Notes: generated by a model not told the origin, from the sequence alone. DNA of 64,000 nucleotides from Thalassobaculum sp. OXR-137 (GCF_034377285.1 NZ_CP139715.1:1782001-1846000); one strand, 5' to 3'. Counted from the stretch's first letter, positions 15,440 to 24,436 are shown. Numbers and translations: made by a program.

Positions 15440-17047
15440 ATGGCTCTGTCGCAACGCCTTGACCTCCGCCAGGGACAGTCTCTTGTCCTCACGCCGCAGC
15501 TGCAGCAGGCGATCAAGCTGTTGCAGCTCAACAACATGGAACTGGCGGAGTATGTCGAGGGCGAGCTGTCGCAGAATCCGCTGCTCGACAGGGACGAGGG
15601 CGACGGCCCGGCGACGCTCGACGCGGTGGCCGGCGACAACCTGCTGCGTCACGAGAGCGAGGCGGCGGCCCCGGCGCCCGAAGGCGACGGTTTCGGCGAT
15701 GCGGTGGACGACGGTGGCCGCGATACGCTCGACCGGACGACGACCGACGCGATCCCGGCCTCCGGCGACGATCCCAACGACATCGACTACGACAACAACT
15801 GGGGCAGCGCCGGCATCGAGGAGACCGACGGCATCGCCGCGATCGGCTCGGGCGACCTGTCGAGCTGGAGCACCGCCGGCGGGGGCGGCGGCGGGATCGT
15901 CGGCGACGACGATTTCGGCCTGGAACAGATGGTGGCGGACTCCAAGACCCTGCGCGACCATCTGCTCGACCAGATGTCGCTGGAGTTCGACGAGCCGCGC
16001 GACCGGCTGATCGCCGCCCATCTGATCGACATGGTCGACGCCGCCGGCTACCTGTCCGGCGACATCGAGTCCCTGGCACAGCAGCTCGGCACCGACCTGG
16101 ACGAGGTGGAGCGGGTGCTGAAGCGGGTTCAGGGGCTGGATCCGGCCGGCGTGCTGGCCCGCGATCTGAAGGAATGTCTGGCGCTGCAGCTCGCCGACAG
16201 GAACCGCCTCGATCCCTGCATGCAGGCGCTGCTCGACAATCTCGACATGCTGGCCCGCCGCGAGGTCGCCGCCCTGAAGAAGGTCTGCGGCGTCGACGAC
16301 GAGGATCTGACCGACATGATCGGCGAGATCAAGGCGTTGAACCCGAAGCCGGGCGAGGCGTTCGACCGGCCGCTCGACCAGCCGGTGGTGCCCGACGTGC
16401 TGATCCGGCGCGGGGCCGACGGCAAATGGGTGGTCGAGCTGAACACCGACACCCTGCCCCGGGTTCTGGTGAACAACGCCTATTACGCCGAGGTGTCCAA
16501 GGTCGCGGCCAAGGACCGCAAGGCCAAGGAATACCTGTCCGAATGTTTGCAGTCGGCGAACTGGCTGACCCGTTCGCTGCACCAGCGGGCGACGACGATC
16601 CTCAAGGTCTCCACCGAGATCGTGCGGCAGCAGGACGCCTTCTTCGAACACGGCATCCAGTATCTGCGGCCGCTGGTTCTGCGCGACATCGCCGACGCCA
16701 TCGGCATGCACGAGAGCACGGTCAGCCGGGTGACCAGCAACAAGTTCGCGGCCACCCCCCGCGGCATCTTCGAACTGAAGTACTTCTTCACCTCCGCCAT
16801 CGCCTCGGCGGCCGGCGGCGAGGCCCATTCGGCCGAGGCGGTGCGGCATCGGATCAAGGGGCTGATCGATGGCGAGCCGGCCAACGCCATCCTGTCCGAC
16901 GACCGGATCGTCGAACTATTGCGGGCAGACGGTGTCGACATCGCCCGGAGAACGGTTGCTAAGTACAGGGAAGCAATGCGCATTCCCTCAAGCGTGCAAC
17001 GCCGCCGCGAGAAGGTCGGACAGGCGGTGATGGCCGGCCGCAGATAG
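15440..17047 (+). CDS. rpoN: RNA polymerase sigma-54 factor
   Basis: A 535-residue sigma-54. Region I is the glutamine- and leucine-rich start (LTPQLQQAIKLLQLNNMELA ... ENPLL-like QNPLL) that contacts enhancer-binding activators. An acidic region II lies at about 60-165 and includes a glycine run. The core-binding domain and helix-turn-helix (MHESTVSRVTSNKFAATPRG) follow. The RpoN box ARRTVAKYRE near residue 505-515 reads the -24 element. The length is normal for alphaproteobacteria. The tight spacing to lptB and the downstream hpf-ptsN arrangement match the classical rpoN cluster, which links nitrogen control to PTS-Ntr. Confidence 0.96.
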   Translation: MALSQRLDLRQGQSLVLTPQLQQAIKLLQLNNMELAEYVEGELSQNPLLDRDEGDGPATLDAVAGDNLLRHESEAAAPAPEGDGFGDAVDDGGRDTLDRTTTDAIPASGDDPNDIDYDNNWGSAGIEETDGIAAIGSGDLSSWSTAGGGGGGIVGDDDFGLEQMVADSKTLRDHLLDQMSLEFDEPRDRLIAAHLIDMVDAAGYLSGDIESLAQQLGTDLDEVERVLKRVQGLDPAGVLARDLKECLALQLADRNRLDPCMQALLDNLDMLARREVAALKKVCGVDDEDLTDMIGEIKALNPKPGEAFDRPLDQPVVPDVLIRRGADGKWVVELNTDTLPRVLVNNAYYAEVSKVAAKDRKAKEYLSECLQSANWLTRSLHQRATTILKVSTEIVRQQDAFFEHGIQYLRPLVLRDIADAIGMHESTVSRVTSNKFAATPRGIFELKYFFTSAIASAAGGEAHSAEAVRHRIKGLIDGEPANAILSDDRIVELLRADGVDIARRTVAKYREAMRIPSSVQRRREKVGQAVMAGRR

Positions 17048-17238
17048 CGGGCAGGGGAGCGGCATGACTCGATTGTTGACCTTGAAACGCGCTACACTTA
17101 GGTTCCGGCGCTTCGCTCAGATGGGACCGGAATGGGTGGCGCCGGCGCGGCGAGAAAATCGCGCTGCGGAGCAGCTTTAGCTCGTGCGAAACCCAGTGTC
17201 CGTACCCACCTATGCGAAGGGCGGACGCAAGATTGGAA

Positions 17239-17832
17239 ATGACCATGCAGATTTCTGTCCAGGGCAAACAACTCGACGTCGGTGACGCGCTGCGTGAGCG
17301 GATCGAAACCGAGATCGGGGAGATCGCGACCAAGTATTTCTCCGATCCGATCGAGTCCACGGTGACCATGACGAAGGCGGCGAGCCAGTTCATTGCCGAT
17401 ATCGTCGTTCATGTGGGCAAGGGCATCACGGTCCAGAGTGAAGGCAAGGCCTCCGACGCCCATGCCGCGTTCGACGCGGCGGCGGAACGCATGAGCAAGC
17501 GTCTTCGGCGCTACAAGCGTCGCTTGCGCGACCATCACCGCGGACATGCACAGGATGTAATTTCTGCGCAACAGTATATCCTGGCGGCAGAGATTGAGAC
17601 GGAGGCCGAAGAGGCGCCGGAGCCCGATGGCTGGTCCCCGGTCGTCGTCGCCGAAATGGAGACGGCGGTGGATACCCTGACGGTGGGGGAGGCGGTCATG
17701 CGCCTCGACCTGTCCGGCGCCCCGGCGCTGATGTTCCGCAACCGCGGGCATGGGGGAATCAACATGATCTATCGGCGGTCCGACGGAAATGTCGGCTGGG
17801 TGGATCCTGCCGGCGCAACCGGCGCAGACTAA
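17239..17832 (+). CDS. hpf: Ribosome hibernation promoting factor, long form
   Basis: About 197 residues. The N-terminal S30AE domain (MQISVQGKQLDVGDALRERI ... RLRRYKRRLRDHHR, residues 1-105) binds the decoding centre. A linker leads to the C-terminal dimerisation domain (VVAEMETAVDTLTVGEAVMR ... FRNRGHGGINMIYRRSDGN). The C-terminal domain marks it as long HPF, which forms 100S ribosome dimers on its own. The start at ATG 17239 (or ATG 17245) gives the family N-terminus. The frame extends upstream to 17212 without support. It lies in the 190 bp after rpoN, in which a -35-like TTGACC near 17076 suggests its own promoter. Confidence 0.92.
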   Translation: MTMQISVQGKQLDVGDALRERIETEIGEIATKYFSDPIESTVTMTKAASQFIADIVVHVGKGITVQSEGKASDAHAAFDAAAERMSKRLRRYKRRLRDHHRGHAQDVISAQQYILAAEIETEAEEAPEPDGWSPVVVAEMETAVDTLTVGEAVMRLDLSGAPALMFRNRGHGGINMIYRRSDGNVGWVDPAGATGAD

Positions 17833-17896
17833 ACGCGTTCCAATAGACGGACGCGTCCGAAGCAGGTCACTGTCGAGCACGATTCCGACTTCGTCG

Positions 17897-17921
17897 GCCC
17901 CCTGACTGCGGTTCAGGGGGC
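17897..17921. other. Strong hairpin between hpf and ptsN
   Basis: GCCCCCTGA at 17897-17905 pairs perfectly with TCAGGGGGC at 17913-17921 (9 bp, 7-nt loop). No T-run follows, so it may be a processing or partial-termination site rather than a full terminator. Confidence 0.45.
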
Positions 17922-17948
17922 TGGACGGCCAAAAGAGCGAGCACGAGC

Positions 17949-18413
17949 ATGGACATCACCGACCTGATCTCGACGGACGGTATCCTTCCGAACCTGCGGG
18001 TCACCAGTAAGAAGCAGCTCCTTCAGGAGCTGGCGCGCAAGGCGTCCACGCTGACCGGGGTCGAGGCCAGAGAGATCTTCGACGTGCTGTTGGAGCGCGA
18101 GCGGCTGGGCACGACCGGGGTCGGCCACGGCATCGCCATCCCGCACGGCAAGCTGCCCAAGCTCGATCGGCTCTATGCCGTGTTCGCCCGGCTCGACAAA
18201 CCGGTGGAGTTCGACTCGATCGACGACGAGCCGGTGGATCTTGTGGTCCTGCTCCTGGCTCCGGAAGCGGCCGGCGCCGACCATCTCAAGGCGCTTGCCC
18301 GCGTCTCCCGGCTGCTGCGTGACCGCGCGGTCTGCACCAAGCTGCGCGGCTGCGAGAGCACCGACGCGATCTACGCCCTGTTCAGCGCCGCGGCGGCCAG
18401 CCACGCCGCCTGA
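17949..18413 (+). CDS. ptsN: PtsN, nitrogen-regulatory phosphotransferase IIA protein
   Basis: A 154-residue EIIA-Ntr. The phosphorylated histidine is H66 in GVGHGIAIPHGKLP, and the surrounding LLERERLGTTGVG and LLAPEAAGADHLKALARVSRLLR are family signatures. The protein receives phosphate through PtsP and PtsO and regulates potassium transport, stringent response and nitrogen functions in other proteobacteria. The length is standard. The position after rpoN-hpf is the usual one. A hairpin overlapping its stop codon forms the terminator. Confidence 0.94.
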   Translation: MDITDLISTDGILPNLRVTSKKQLLQELARKASTLTGVEAREIFDVLLERERLGTTGVGHGIAIPHGKLPKLDRLYAVFARLDKPVEFDSIDDEPVDLVVLLLAPEAAGADHLKALARVSRLLRDRAVCTKLRGCESTDAIYALFSAAAASHAA

Positions 18414-18431
18414 GCGGCGGGCGCTCTTTTT
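18404..18431 (+). terminator. Intrinsic terminator after ptsN
   Basis: CGCCGC (18404-18409) and GCGGCG (18414-18419) form a 6-bp stem over the loop CTGA, which includes part of the stop codon. TCTTTTT follows at 18425-18431. Confidence 0.6.
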
Positions 18432-18519
18432 CCATGGTTCATTTTTAACCGACTTCCTGGAAGCGGCCCCGCCGCTATCCAGGACCGTGCCCTGGCGTCA
18501 ATCGCAGGATCCCGGCTCA

Positions 18520-18540
18520 CCCTCGAACAGGGTTCGAGGG
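18520..18540. other. 9-bp hairpin between the convergent ptsN and DUF1150 genes
   Basis: CCCTCGAAC (18520-18528) and GTTCGAGGG (18532-18540) form a perfect stem with a 3-nt loop. No T-run follows on the minus strand. It probably marks or protects the 3' end of the hsp20-DUF1150 mRNA. Confidence 0.5.
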
Positions 18541-18597
18541 CGTCCGGGAAGTCGGGAAGAGGGAAGGATTTTTACCGCGCCGCGGGGGTGCCGGGCC

Positions 18598-18831
18598 TCA
18601 GTGCAGGCTGACGGCCTGCAGGTCGCTCTGGCGGATCGCCAGTTCGGCCAGCTCCCGGGTCGGGAACAGCCGGACGGCCATGCCGTCGGCGGCGTGCACC
18701 ACATAGTGCTCCGCCCCTTCCTCATGCACCGGCTTGATGAAGGCCACCTGGTTCAGGCCCAGGGTGCCCAGATCCTGCGGGGACATCGCGGCCAGGGCCT
18801 GGCGGTTCGACGCGTGATTGGTATCGGACAT
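18598..18831 (-). CDS. DUF1150 family protein
   Basis: A 77-residue protein of the DUF1150 family, found almost only in alphaproteobacteria and typically next to a small heat-shock protein. Recognisable stretches are MSPQDLGTLGLNQVAFIKPV and DGMAVRLFPTRELAELAIR. It starts at ATG 18831, two bases after the hsp20 stop, so it is translated from the same mRNA. No function is established. The constant pairing with Hsp20 suggests a stress-related role, which is inference. Confidence 0.85.
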   Translation of the reverse strand: MSDTNHASNRQALAAMSPQDLGTLGLNQVAFIKPVHEEGAEHYVVHAADGMAVRLFPTRELAELAIRQSDLQAVSLH

Positions 18832-18833
18832 GT

Positions 18834-19298
18834 TTACTCTCCTGCCTCCGCGGGCTCGGCATCGACATCGATCGTGTCGGCCTTGCGGCGGGCTCCCTTG
18901 ATCGGAATGGTCTTCACCGTGGTTTCGGGCAGCGGTCGCTGCAGGTCGATATGCAGCAGGCCGTTGTCCAGTTCGGCCGAGTCGACCTGGATCCCTTCGG
19001 CAAGCACGAAGGTCCGCTGGAACTGACGGGCGGCGATGCCGCGATGCAGATAGACCTTGCCGTCTTCCTCGGCCTGACGGCCGCGGACGACGAGCTGATT
19101 GTTCTCGAGATGGATCTCGAGATCGTCCATCGTGAAGCCGGCGACCGCGAGGGTGATCCGCAGCCCTGACTCCGACGTCTGTTCGATGTTGTACGGTGGG
19201 TACCCGTCCGACTGGGCCTTCTGGACCCGGTCTAGCGCCCGCTCGAAATGATCGAAACCGAGCAGGAGCGGCGAGTTGAACATGGATATGCGTGCCAT
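18834..19298 (-). CDS. Hsp20 family small heat-shock protein (IbpA-like)
   Basis: A 154-residue alpha-crystallin-domain chaperone that holds unfolding proteins for the DnaK/ClpB machinery. N-terminal MFNSPLLLGFDHFERALDRV and PPYNIEQTSESGLRITLAVAG are class-A rhizobial/IbpA-type sequences. The core ends with DNGLLHIDLQRPLPE, and the C-terminal I-x-I motif is IPI in KTIPIKGAR. ATG 19298 has AGGGGA 6-8 bases upstream. The longer frame from 19313 starts inside that ribosome-binding site. A heat-shock-type promoter lies about 120 bp upstream. Confidence 0.92.
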   Translation of the reverse strand: MARISMFNSPLLLGFDHFERALDRVQKAQSDGYPPYNIEQTSESGLRITLAVAGFTMDDLEIHLENNQLVVRGRQAEEDGKVYLHRGIAARQFQRTFVLAEGIQVDSAELDNGLLHIDLQRPLPETTVKTIPIKGARRKADTIDVDAEPAEAGE

Positions 19299-19415
19299 CG
19301 GCAATCCCCTCAAGCGAGCGAGACATCCGGTCCGGGCGACAGGCCCGGCTCGAACCCCGGATCCGCTGTCGCGCGATCCGGACGCACCGATCCTTGCGGC
19401 ATCGGCTTTCGATAA

Positions 19416-19444
19416 AGATGGTCGCGCGATCCGGCGATATCAAG
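19416..19444 (-). promoter_or_regulatory. Sigma-32-type promoter of hsp20
   Basis: On the minus strand CTTGATA (complement of 19438-19444) is followed after 14 bp by GACCATCT (complement of 19416-19423). This fits the heat-shock consensus CTTGAAA-N13-17-CCCCATNT at most positions. The resulting leader of about 110 nt ends with TCTCGC...GAGGGGA, in which the ribosome-binding site could pair with the upstream TCTC. Confidence 0.6.
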
Positions 19445-19488
19445 AGGCGGAAACAATCGTTGGCGCCGGCCCATGGCAGGAAATCCGG

Positions 19489-20169
19489 CTAGCGTAGGGC
19501 GGCGATCCGCCTGGCGATCTGCGCCGCGCTTACCGGCTCGGCGTCGCCGGTGCCGTCGATCCGGCCGACATGGATCGCGGCGATGCTCAGTCCTTCCGGC
19601 CGATCGATCAGCAGGGGCGATCCAGAGTCGCCGGCCACCGCCTCGCAATTGTGCCGCCACTGGCCGCCGGGGCGAGTGCCCAGGAACGAGCAGGCCGGGT
19701 CGACGGTCAGCACATGGCTGCGGTCGCCGCTGTAGCCCGCCTGGGCCAGGGCCGCACCCTCCCGCGGCAGGACGCCGTCGTAGATCGGGATCGCGGGCAG
19801 GTCGATCGGCGCGGACAGGCGGACCAGCGTCGAGTCGGCGCCCAGCGGGATATAGGCCAGAGCTGTCCGGTGGGCGCTGAAGCGGCCGTGATCGTAGCCG
19901 GCGAGGAAATGCACCATCGCGGGGTCGGCTCGTTCCCCCGCTCCGATCGGGTTCAGGCAGTGATGGGCGGTCAGCACCAGATCCGGCGACACCAGGGTCG
20001 CGGTGCAGTGGCGTCGAATGCGATAGCCGGCCACGTTCAGCCGGCCGATGGAGGCCCAGGGATGGGCGTCCGGCGCGACGGTGACCCGGCCGTCCCGGGC
20101 GGCGGTCGGTCCGGGGGCGGCAAGCGCGACGGCGAGCAGTCCCATCAGCAACAGGAATCGCGAAGTCAT
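19489..20169 (-). CDS. Secreted trypsin-like serine protease (S1 family)
   Basis: A 226-residue protein with a signal peptide (TSRFLLLMGLLAVALAAPGP, cleavage near TAARD) and a chymotrypsin fold. Catalytic triad: histidine in LVLTAHHC, aspartate in LGADSTLVRLS, serine in AVAGDSGSPLL. It is a single-domain secreted or periplasmic protease with no PDZ domain, so it is not a DegP. ATG 20169 places the signal peptide at the N-terminus. The longer frame from 20259 is rejected, although no good ribosome-binding site precedes 20169. Ends about 45 bp upstream of the hsp20 promoter. Confidence 0.85.
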   Translation of the reverse strand: MTSRFLLLMGLLAVALAAPGPTAARDGRVTVAPDAHPWASIGRLNVAGYRIRRHCTATLVSPDLVLTAHHCLNPIGAGERADPAMVHFLAGYDHGRFSAHRTALAYIPLGADSTLVRLSAPIDLPAIPIYDGVLPREGAALAQAGYSGDRSHVLTVDPACSFLGTRPGGQWRHNCEAVAGDSGSPLLIDRPEGLSIAAIHVGRIDGTGDAEPVSAAQIARRIAALR

Positions 20170-20334
20170 CGGAAAACGCACGTCCGGTCCAGTGATCCGC
20201 CCCGGGAGACTCTGGTCGTCGCCTCCCGCTCTGGCAAGGGATAGCGGCATCCGGGCCAAGACGGTGCGGTGCAGTAGGCGCGCCGCGAGCGCTATGCTAG
20301 GGACGGAGATCTATCGTGCACAGGGACGCTCAGG

Positions 20335-21225
20335 ATGTCTGAAGAGATCGAGGCGGTGATCCGACGCCTCTACGACATGCCGGTCTTCTTCGTGGCCGGG
20401 TTGCCGCGGTCCGGCACCACCTGGCTGCAGCAGATGCTGAACGCCCATCCGCAGCTCCTGTGCCTCGGCGAGTCGCATTTCATCAACGACATGGTGCCGG
20501 GCCTCTACAACGTGCTCTGGAACTTCACGAAGTCCCGCAAGAACCCGGAAAGAACCTGGGCCCCGGGCGTGGTGGGACCGCAGCTCGACCATATGATTCC
20601 GGTTCTCCGCATGGCCTTCGCCTCGCTGGCGGCGGCCAATCTGGGGGAACGCGACATCGGAGCGCTGCGGGCGATCGGCGAGAAGAACCCCGACAACCTG
20701 TATCATGCCGAACGGATCTGGCGGGTGTTCCCGGATGCCCGGATCGTCCACATCATCCGCGACCCCCGGGACGGGGCGATATCGGGCTTCACCCGGTTCC
20801 GCGCCCGGCTGTCCCAGGATCTCACCCGGACGCAATACGTCGCTGCCTATGCCAAGGATTGGGCCTCTCGGATCGCCACCGCCCGGGGGCTGGCGAAAGA
20901 CCGGCCATATATGGAGATCCGTTACGAGGACTTGCATGCGGACACGTCGGCCCGGGCGGCGGAGATCTTCCGCTTCATCGGCGCCTCGGACGATCCGTCC
21001 GACGTGACGACCGCGACGGAGGCGGCGAGCTTCGAGCGCCTGTCCGGCGGCCGCAAACAGGGCGAGGTCGACCCCGCCTCCCACTATCGCCGCGGCGAGG
21101 TCGGCGGCTGGCGGGACGAGATGACGCCGGAGGAGGTCAGCGCCGCCGAGCGGGCTGCTGGCAGGATGATGGCCGCCATGGGGTATGAAGTTTCCGCCGA
21201 GGGACTGGCCGCGGCCCTGGCGTGA
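20335..21225 (+). CDS. Sulfotransferase family protein
   Basis: A 296-residue PAPS-dependent sulfotransferase. The 5'-phosphosulfate loop is FVAGLPRSGTTWLQQML (19-35), and the 3'-phosphate motif is IVHIIRDPRDGAISGF near 137-152. Both are canonical. There is no signal peptide, so sulfation would occur in the cytoplasm on a small molecule, lipid or glycan precursor. It opens the surface-glycan region, so a glycan or its carrier is the likely acceptor, though the sequence does not show which. Divergent from the protease gene and convergent with the following epimerase gene. Confidence 0.88.
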   Translation: MSEEIEAVIRRLYDMPVFFVAGLPRSGTTWLQQMLNAHPQLLCLGESHFINDMVPGLYNVLWNFTKSRKNPERTWAPGVVGPQLDHMIPVLRMAFASLAAANLGERDIGALRAIGEKNPDNLYHAERIWRVFPDARIVHIIRDPRDGAISGFTRFRARLSQDLTRTQYVAAYAKDWASRIATARGLAKDRPYMEIRYEDLHADTSARAAEIFRFIGASDDPSDVTTATEAASFERLSGGRKQGEVDPASHYRRGEVGGWRDEMTPEEVSAAERAAGRMMAAMGYEVSAEGLAAALA

Positions 21226-21290
21226 TGGTGCCCGACACGTCGTCGCCCTCGCTGACCGGCCACATTGTCGGCAGGCGGGGTAGATCCGAT

Positions 21291-22205
21291 TCATTCCTTA
21301 TGGATCGTGTCGGAGAGTGATTCGCCATAGCGGAACAGCACGTCCCAGGCCGGCCGTGCGGCGAGACCCAGGGCAATCGCTGGACCCGGATCGAGGACCG
21401 GCGCGGTATAGGGGGCCGGTACGACCCGGAGATCGGCGGTGCGGCCGAGCCCGGTGGCGATCGCCTGGACCCCATCTCGGATCGTGGTCGCAGGGCCGGT
21501 TGCCGGCGAGACGGCGACGAAACCCGCCGCAACGCAGGCAAGACGGATCGCGAAGCGGGCGAGGTCTGCTGCATCGACTACCGCATTGTATGGGGCATCT
21601 GGGTTGAAGACCGTCACCGTCTTCGCCCGGATCAGGGTGGCCGCGGCCGCTGCGGGGAAGTTGTCATGGGCGCCGGGCCCGACCACTGCCGGCAGGCGCA
21701 GGACGGCGGCCCCGACCAGACGTCCCTGCGCGACGGCGCGGGCGATGGCCGCCTCGGCGTCCCGCTTGGCTTCGCCATAGGGAGCGACCGGCGCCAGGGG
21801 GGTGTCCGTGTCGATCCGCGCTCCGCCGGGGCGCCCGTAGACCGACTGGGAAGACATGTAGACCAGCCGGCCGCGGCGCCTCGCGGCGAGGTCGATGGCG
21901 CCCTCCACCAGCAGCGCGTTGATCCGCTTCAACTCGGCCGGATCGTCGACCCGGGAGGGCAGGGCGGCAGCGCAGTCGATCACCGCGTCGACTTGGATGC
22001 CCGGGGCGGGCGGACCGGCATCGCGCAGCGGATCCCAGCCATGCGCCGTGACGCCCGTCGCGGCGGCGAGCGGCGTGCGGGCAATGCCGTGGACCGGAAT
22101 GCCCGACGCGGCGAGCATCCGGAGCACAACGCCTCCGACGAAGCCGGCGGCACCCGTAACGGCGATGGCCCCGTCGGTTGGCGATCGTTCAATCTTCTTG
22201 GTCAT
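21291..22205 (-). CDS. NAD-dependent epimerase/dehydratase (extended SDR)
   Basis: A 304-residue sugar-nucleotide-type SDR. IAVTGAAGFVGGVVLRML is the NAD-binding motif, and LVYMSSQSVYGRPGG supplies the catalytic serine region. The expected YxxxK is YGEAK in PVAPYGEAKRDAE. RLPAVVGPGAHDNFPAAAA corresponds to the substrate-side motif. The length is near the usual 310-330. Divergent from the following methyltransferase by 69 bp. Substrate unknown; a nucleotide sugar is likely from context. Confidence 0.82.
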   Translation of the reverse strand: MTKKIERSPTDGAIAVTGAAGFVGGVVLRMLAASGIPVHGIARTPLAAATGVTAHGWDPLRDAGPPAPGIQVDAVIDCAAALPSRVDDPAELKRINALLVEGAIDLAARRRGRLVYMSSQSVYGRPGGARIDTDTPLAPVAPYGEAKRDAEAAIARAVAQGRLVGAAVLRLPAVVGPGAHDNFPAAAAATLIRAKTVTVFNPDAPYNAVVDAADLARFAIRLACVAAGFVAVSPATGPATTIRDGVQAIATGLGRTADLRVVPAPYTAPVLDPGPAIALGLAARPAWDVLFRYGESLSDTIHKE

Positions 22206-22274
22206 CGCGCCTCTGTTCGATCACACTGATAATCTTACAGCAATGACGCGTGTGTCCCGAAGAGAGGCGCCAGA

Positions 22275-23438
22275 ATGGCGGATGTTTGCCCGATTTGCGA
22301 GGCGGAAGGCGCGCCGGTTGTCTACCGCGCGGAGGCGCAGCTCTTCTGGGTCGTTTCGGATCCGGCGCTGACCGACCGGTTCGCGGATATCGCGCTGCGC
22401 CAGTGCCGGGACTGCGGCCACGTCTTTCACAGCGATCTGGGGGCGGACACAATCGACGAGATCTACCGCCGTCAGGCTCTCACCAACCGACCCGTCTCGG
22501 CAGCCATGGCCCAGCGTTACGAGACCCTCATCGCGATGCTGGGAAGCGAACGGCTGGTCGGCCGGCGCATTCTCGAGGTCGGCGGCGGTACCGGCTCGCT
22601 GGCGCTGCTTCTGGCGGGACTCGGCAGCGAGGTTACGGTAGTGGAGCCGAACGAGTCGCTGCCCGATCTGTTGGCGGAGGGCGAGGAAAGCATCCGGCTG
22701 ATCAACGCGTTCTTCGGCCCCGATACTCTGGACGAGACGTTCGACGGGGTGATCTGCCGGCAGGTGGTAGAGCATATCGCCGACATCCGGCCTTTCGTGC
22801 GGGCGCTGGCGGCCGCGGCGGCGCCGGGAGGGTTCGTCTATCTGGAAGTGCCGACCCTGGAATTCATCGCCGAGACCGGCGCCTATATGGATGTGCACGT
22901 CCAACATCTCCACTACCTCGACGCCGCCGCGCGGGAGCGGCTGCTGGCCGATGCCGGACTGGCGGTGGTGGCGACCCACCAGATCCTGGGGGGACACGAT
23001 ATCGGCGTTCTGGCGGTGCCTTCCACCGGCGCTTCCCGGACCCTTAGCGGCTTCGCGCGCACGGACCTCAGCCTCGTGCCGGAGCGGCGCGATCTCCATC
23101 GCCGCGCCCTGGCCGAGGTCGCCGGCCGGCCCGAGCGCAGCGCGGTCTATGCCGCCACGTCCCAGGGGGTGACCTTCTACGCGCAGTTCCCGCCGGATCG
23201 CGCGCCCAACGCCTTTATCGACGACAATCCCGACACGATCGGCCGTCTCGCTTACGGCCGCGGCGGGCCGGTGACGATCCAGGCCCGAAATCGAGTTCTT
23301 CTGGACGGGCTGGACGATATCTTCATCGGCGCCTATCACCATGAAGCCTCGATCGCGGAGAAGCTGGCAGCCGACGGTTACCGCGGCCGGCTTTGGTCGA
23401 TCGATCCCCATCGGCCCACCATCGAGCGCCTGTCATGA
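22275..23438 (+). CDS. SAM-dependent C-methyltransferase-like protein with zinc-binding N-terminus
   Basis: A 387-residue protein with the three-part layout of sugar C-methyltransferases: an N-terminal CPIC...CRDC zinc site (C5/C8 and C43/C46), a SAM domain (LEVGGGTGSLALLLAGLG near 97-114) and a C-terminal Rossmann-like domain (YAATSQGVTFYAQF ... AFIDDNPDTIGRLA). In TylCIII-like enzymes these parts methylate C3 of a 4-keto-deoxysugar. The match is weaker than in the protein at 41.7-43.0 kb, so the acceptor may differ. Its stop overlaps the next start by four bases (ATGA). Confidence 0.8.
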   Translation: MADVCPICEAEGAPVVYRAEAQLFWVVSDPALTDRFADIALRQCRDCGHVFHSDLGADTIDEIYRRQALTNRPVSAAMAQRYETLIAMLGSERLVGRRILEVGGGTGSLALLLAGLGSEVTVVEPNESLPDLLAEGEESIRLINAFFGPDTLDETFDGVICRQVVEHIADIRPFVRALAAAAAPGGFVYLEVPTLEFIAETGAYMDVHVQHLHYLDAAARERLLADAGLAVVATHQILGGHDIGVLAVPSTGASRTLSGFARTDLSLVPERRDLHRRALAEVAGRPERSAVYAATSQGVTFYAQFPPDRAPNAFIDDNPDTIGRLAYGRGGPVTIQARNRVLLDGLDDIFIGAYHHEASIAEKLAADGYRGRLWSIDPHRPTIERLS

Positions 23439-24436
23439 CCGTGGAGACCGACGCGCCGCTGACCGACCTCTGGACCACCGCGGTGGTGGATGTCGGTGCG
23501 CGGTATGGGATCCATCCGTCCTGGCGTGGTTTCGAGGCGCCGCTTGCCTACGACATGTACGAGCCGGAGCCTGAAGAGGCCGCCCGTCTCACCGCCAAAT
23601 ACGCCTCCCGGCCCGAGGTGTCAGTCCACCCCTGCGCCCTGGGGGGGCAGCCCGACACGACCGCCACCCTGTGGCTGACCGCCCATCGCGGCTATGCGGG
23701 GGCGCACAAGCCGAACCCCGACAGCCTGTGGTTCGGCCAGGTCCGCCCCGAGGAAGGGGCGGTCGAGGGAGCTTTGGAGGTGCCCTGCACCACGCTGGAC
23801 CGTGCCTTCGCCGAGCGCGGCCGGAGGGCTGATTTCCTGAAGGTCGACGTGGAAGGGGAGGAGCGCGCGGTTCTGGAGGGCGGGGCGCGGACCCTGGACC
23901 GGGTTCTGGCTCTGCGGGTGGAAGTGCAGTTCGACGAGTCGTTCGAACGCCAGACCGCCTCCGAGATCCTTCAGCACCTGATCGACGGCCACCGGTTCCG
24001 GCTGATGCGATTCGACTATGCCGGCCGCGGCCAACCGCTGAGCTATCTTGTGGGAGAGGAGAACTACGGCGTCCTGACGGGCTGCGACGCGGTCTTCGCC
24101 CGGCGGCCCGATACGGTTGCGGGCTGGGGCGGAGAGGCGGCCGTCGCGGGCCTGGCGAAGCTCGCCGTCTTCGCCCTGCGCAACGGCATGGCCGATTACG
24201 CGGTCGTCTGCCTGGAATATCTGGTCGAGACCGGGGGCTGGCCGGAAGGCGGCTCGGGGCGAGAGCCGCCGCTGCGGCGATACCTGCGCAAGCTCTTCAC
24301 CCTCTCGGCGCTGCGGGCGCGGTCGGCCTCGGGCGACCTCTACGAGCGGGCCCGGGCCGATTACCGGCGCTTCTTCGGCGAGCCCATGCTGGAGCGCAAT
24401 GCGGTGTTCGAGAGCGACTGGATGAACCCGGGATGA
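23435..24436 (+). CDS. FkbM family methyltransferase
   Basis: A 333-residue protein. VVDVGARYGIHPSW opens the SAM fold, and FLKVDVEGEERAVLEGG is the diagnostic FkbM motif. FkbM enzymes O-methylate sugars or polyketides. ATG 23435 overlaps the previous stop. An upstream in-frame start at 23393 would lie deep inside that gene. The C-terminal 110 residues (from AGWGGEAAVAGLAKLA) are helical and outside the FkbM domain. They may serve binding to a partner. Coupled with the preceding methyltransferase. Confidence 0.85.
   Translation: MTVETDAPLTDLWTTAVVDVGARYGIHPSWRGFEAPLAYDMYEPEPEEAARLTAKYASRPEVSVHPCALGGQPDTTATLWLTAHRGYAGAHKPNPDSLWFGQVRPEEGAVEGALEVPCTTLDRAFAERGRRADFLKVDVEGEERAVLEGGARTLDRVLALRVEVQFDESFERQTASEILQHLIDGHRFRLMRFDYAGRGQPLSYLVGEENYGVLTGCDAVFARRPDTVAGWGGEAAVAGLAKLAVFALRNGMADYAVVCLEYLVETGGWPEGGSGREPPLRRYLRKLFTLSALRARSASGDLYERARADYRRFFGEPMLERNAVFESDWMNPG

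Noticed and set aside
17048-17238. Sigma-54 (-24/-12) promoter between rpoN and hpf
   Set aside because: No TGGCAC-N5-TTGC-like pair is present. Only a -35-like TTGACC was found.
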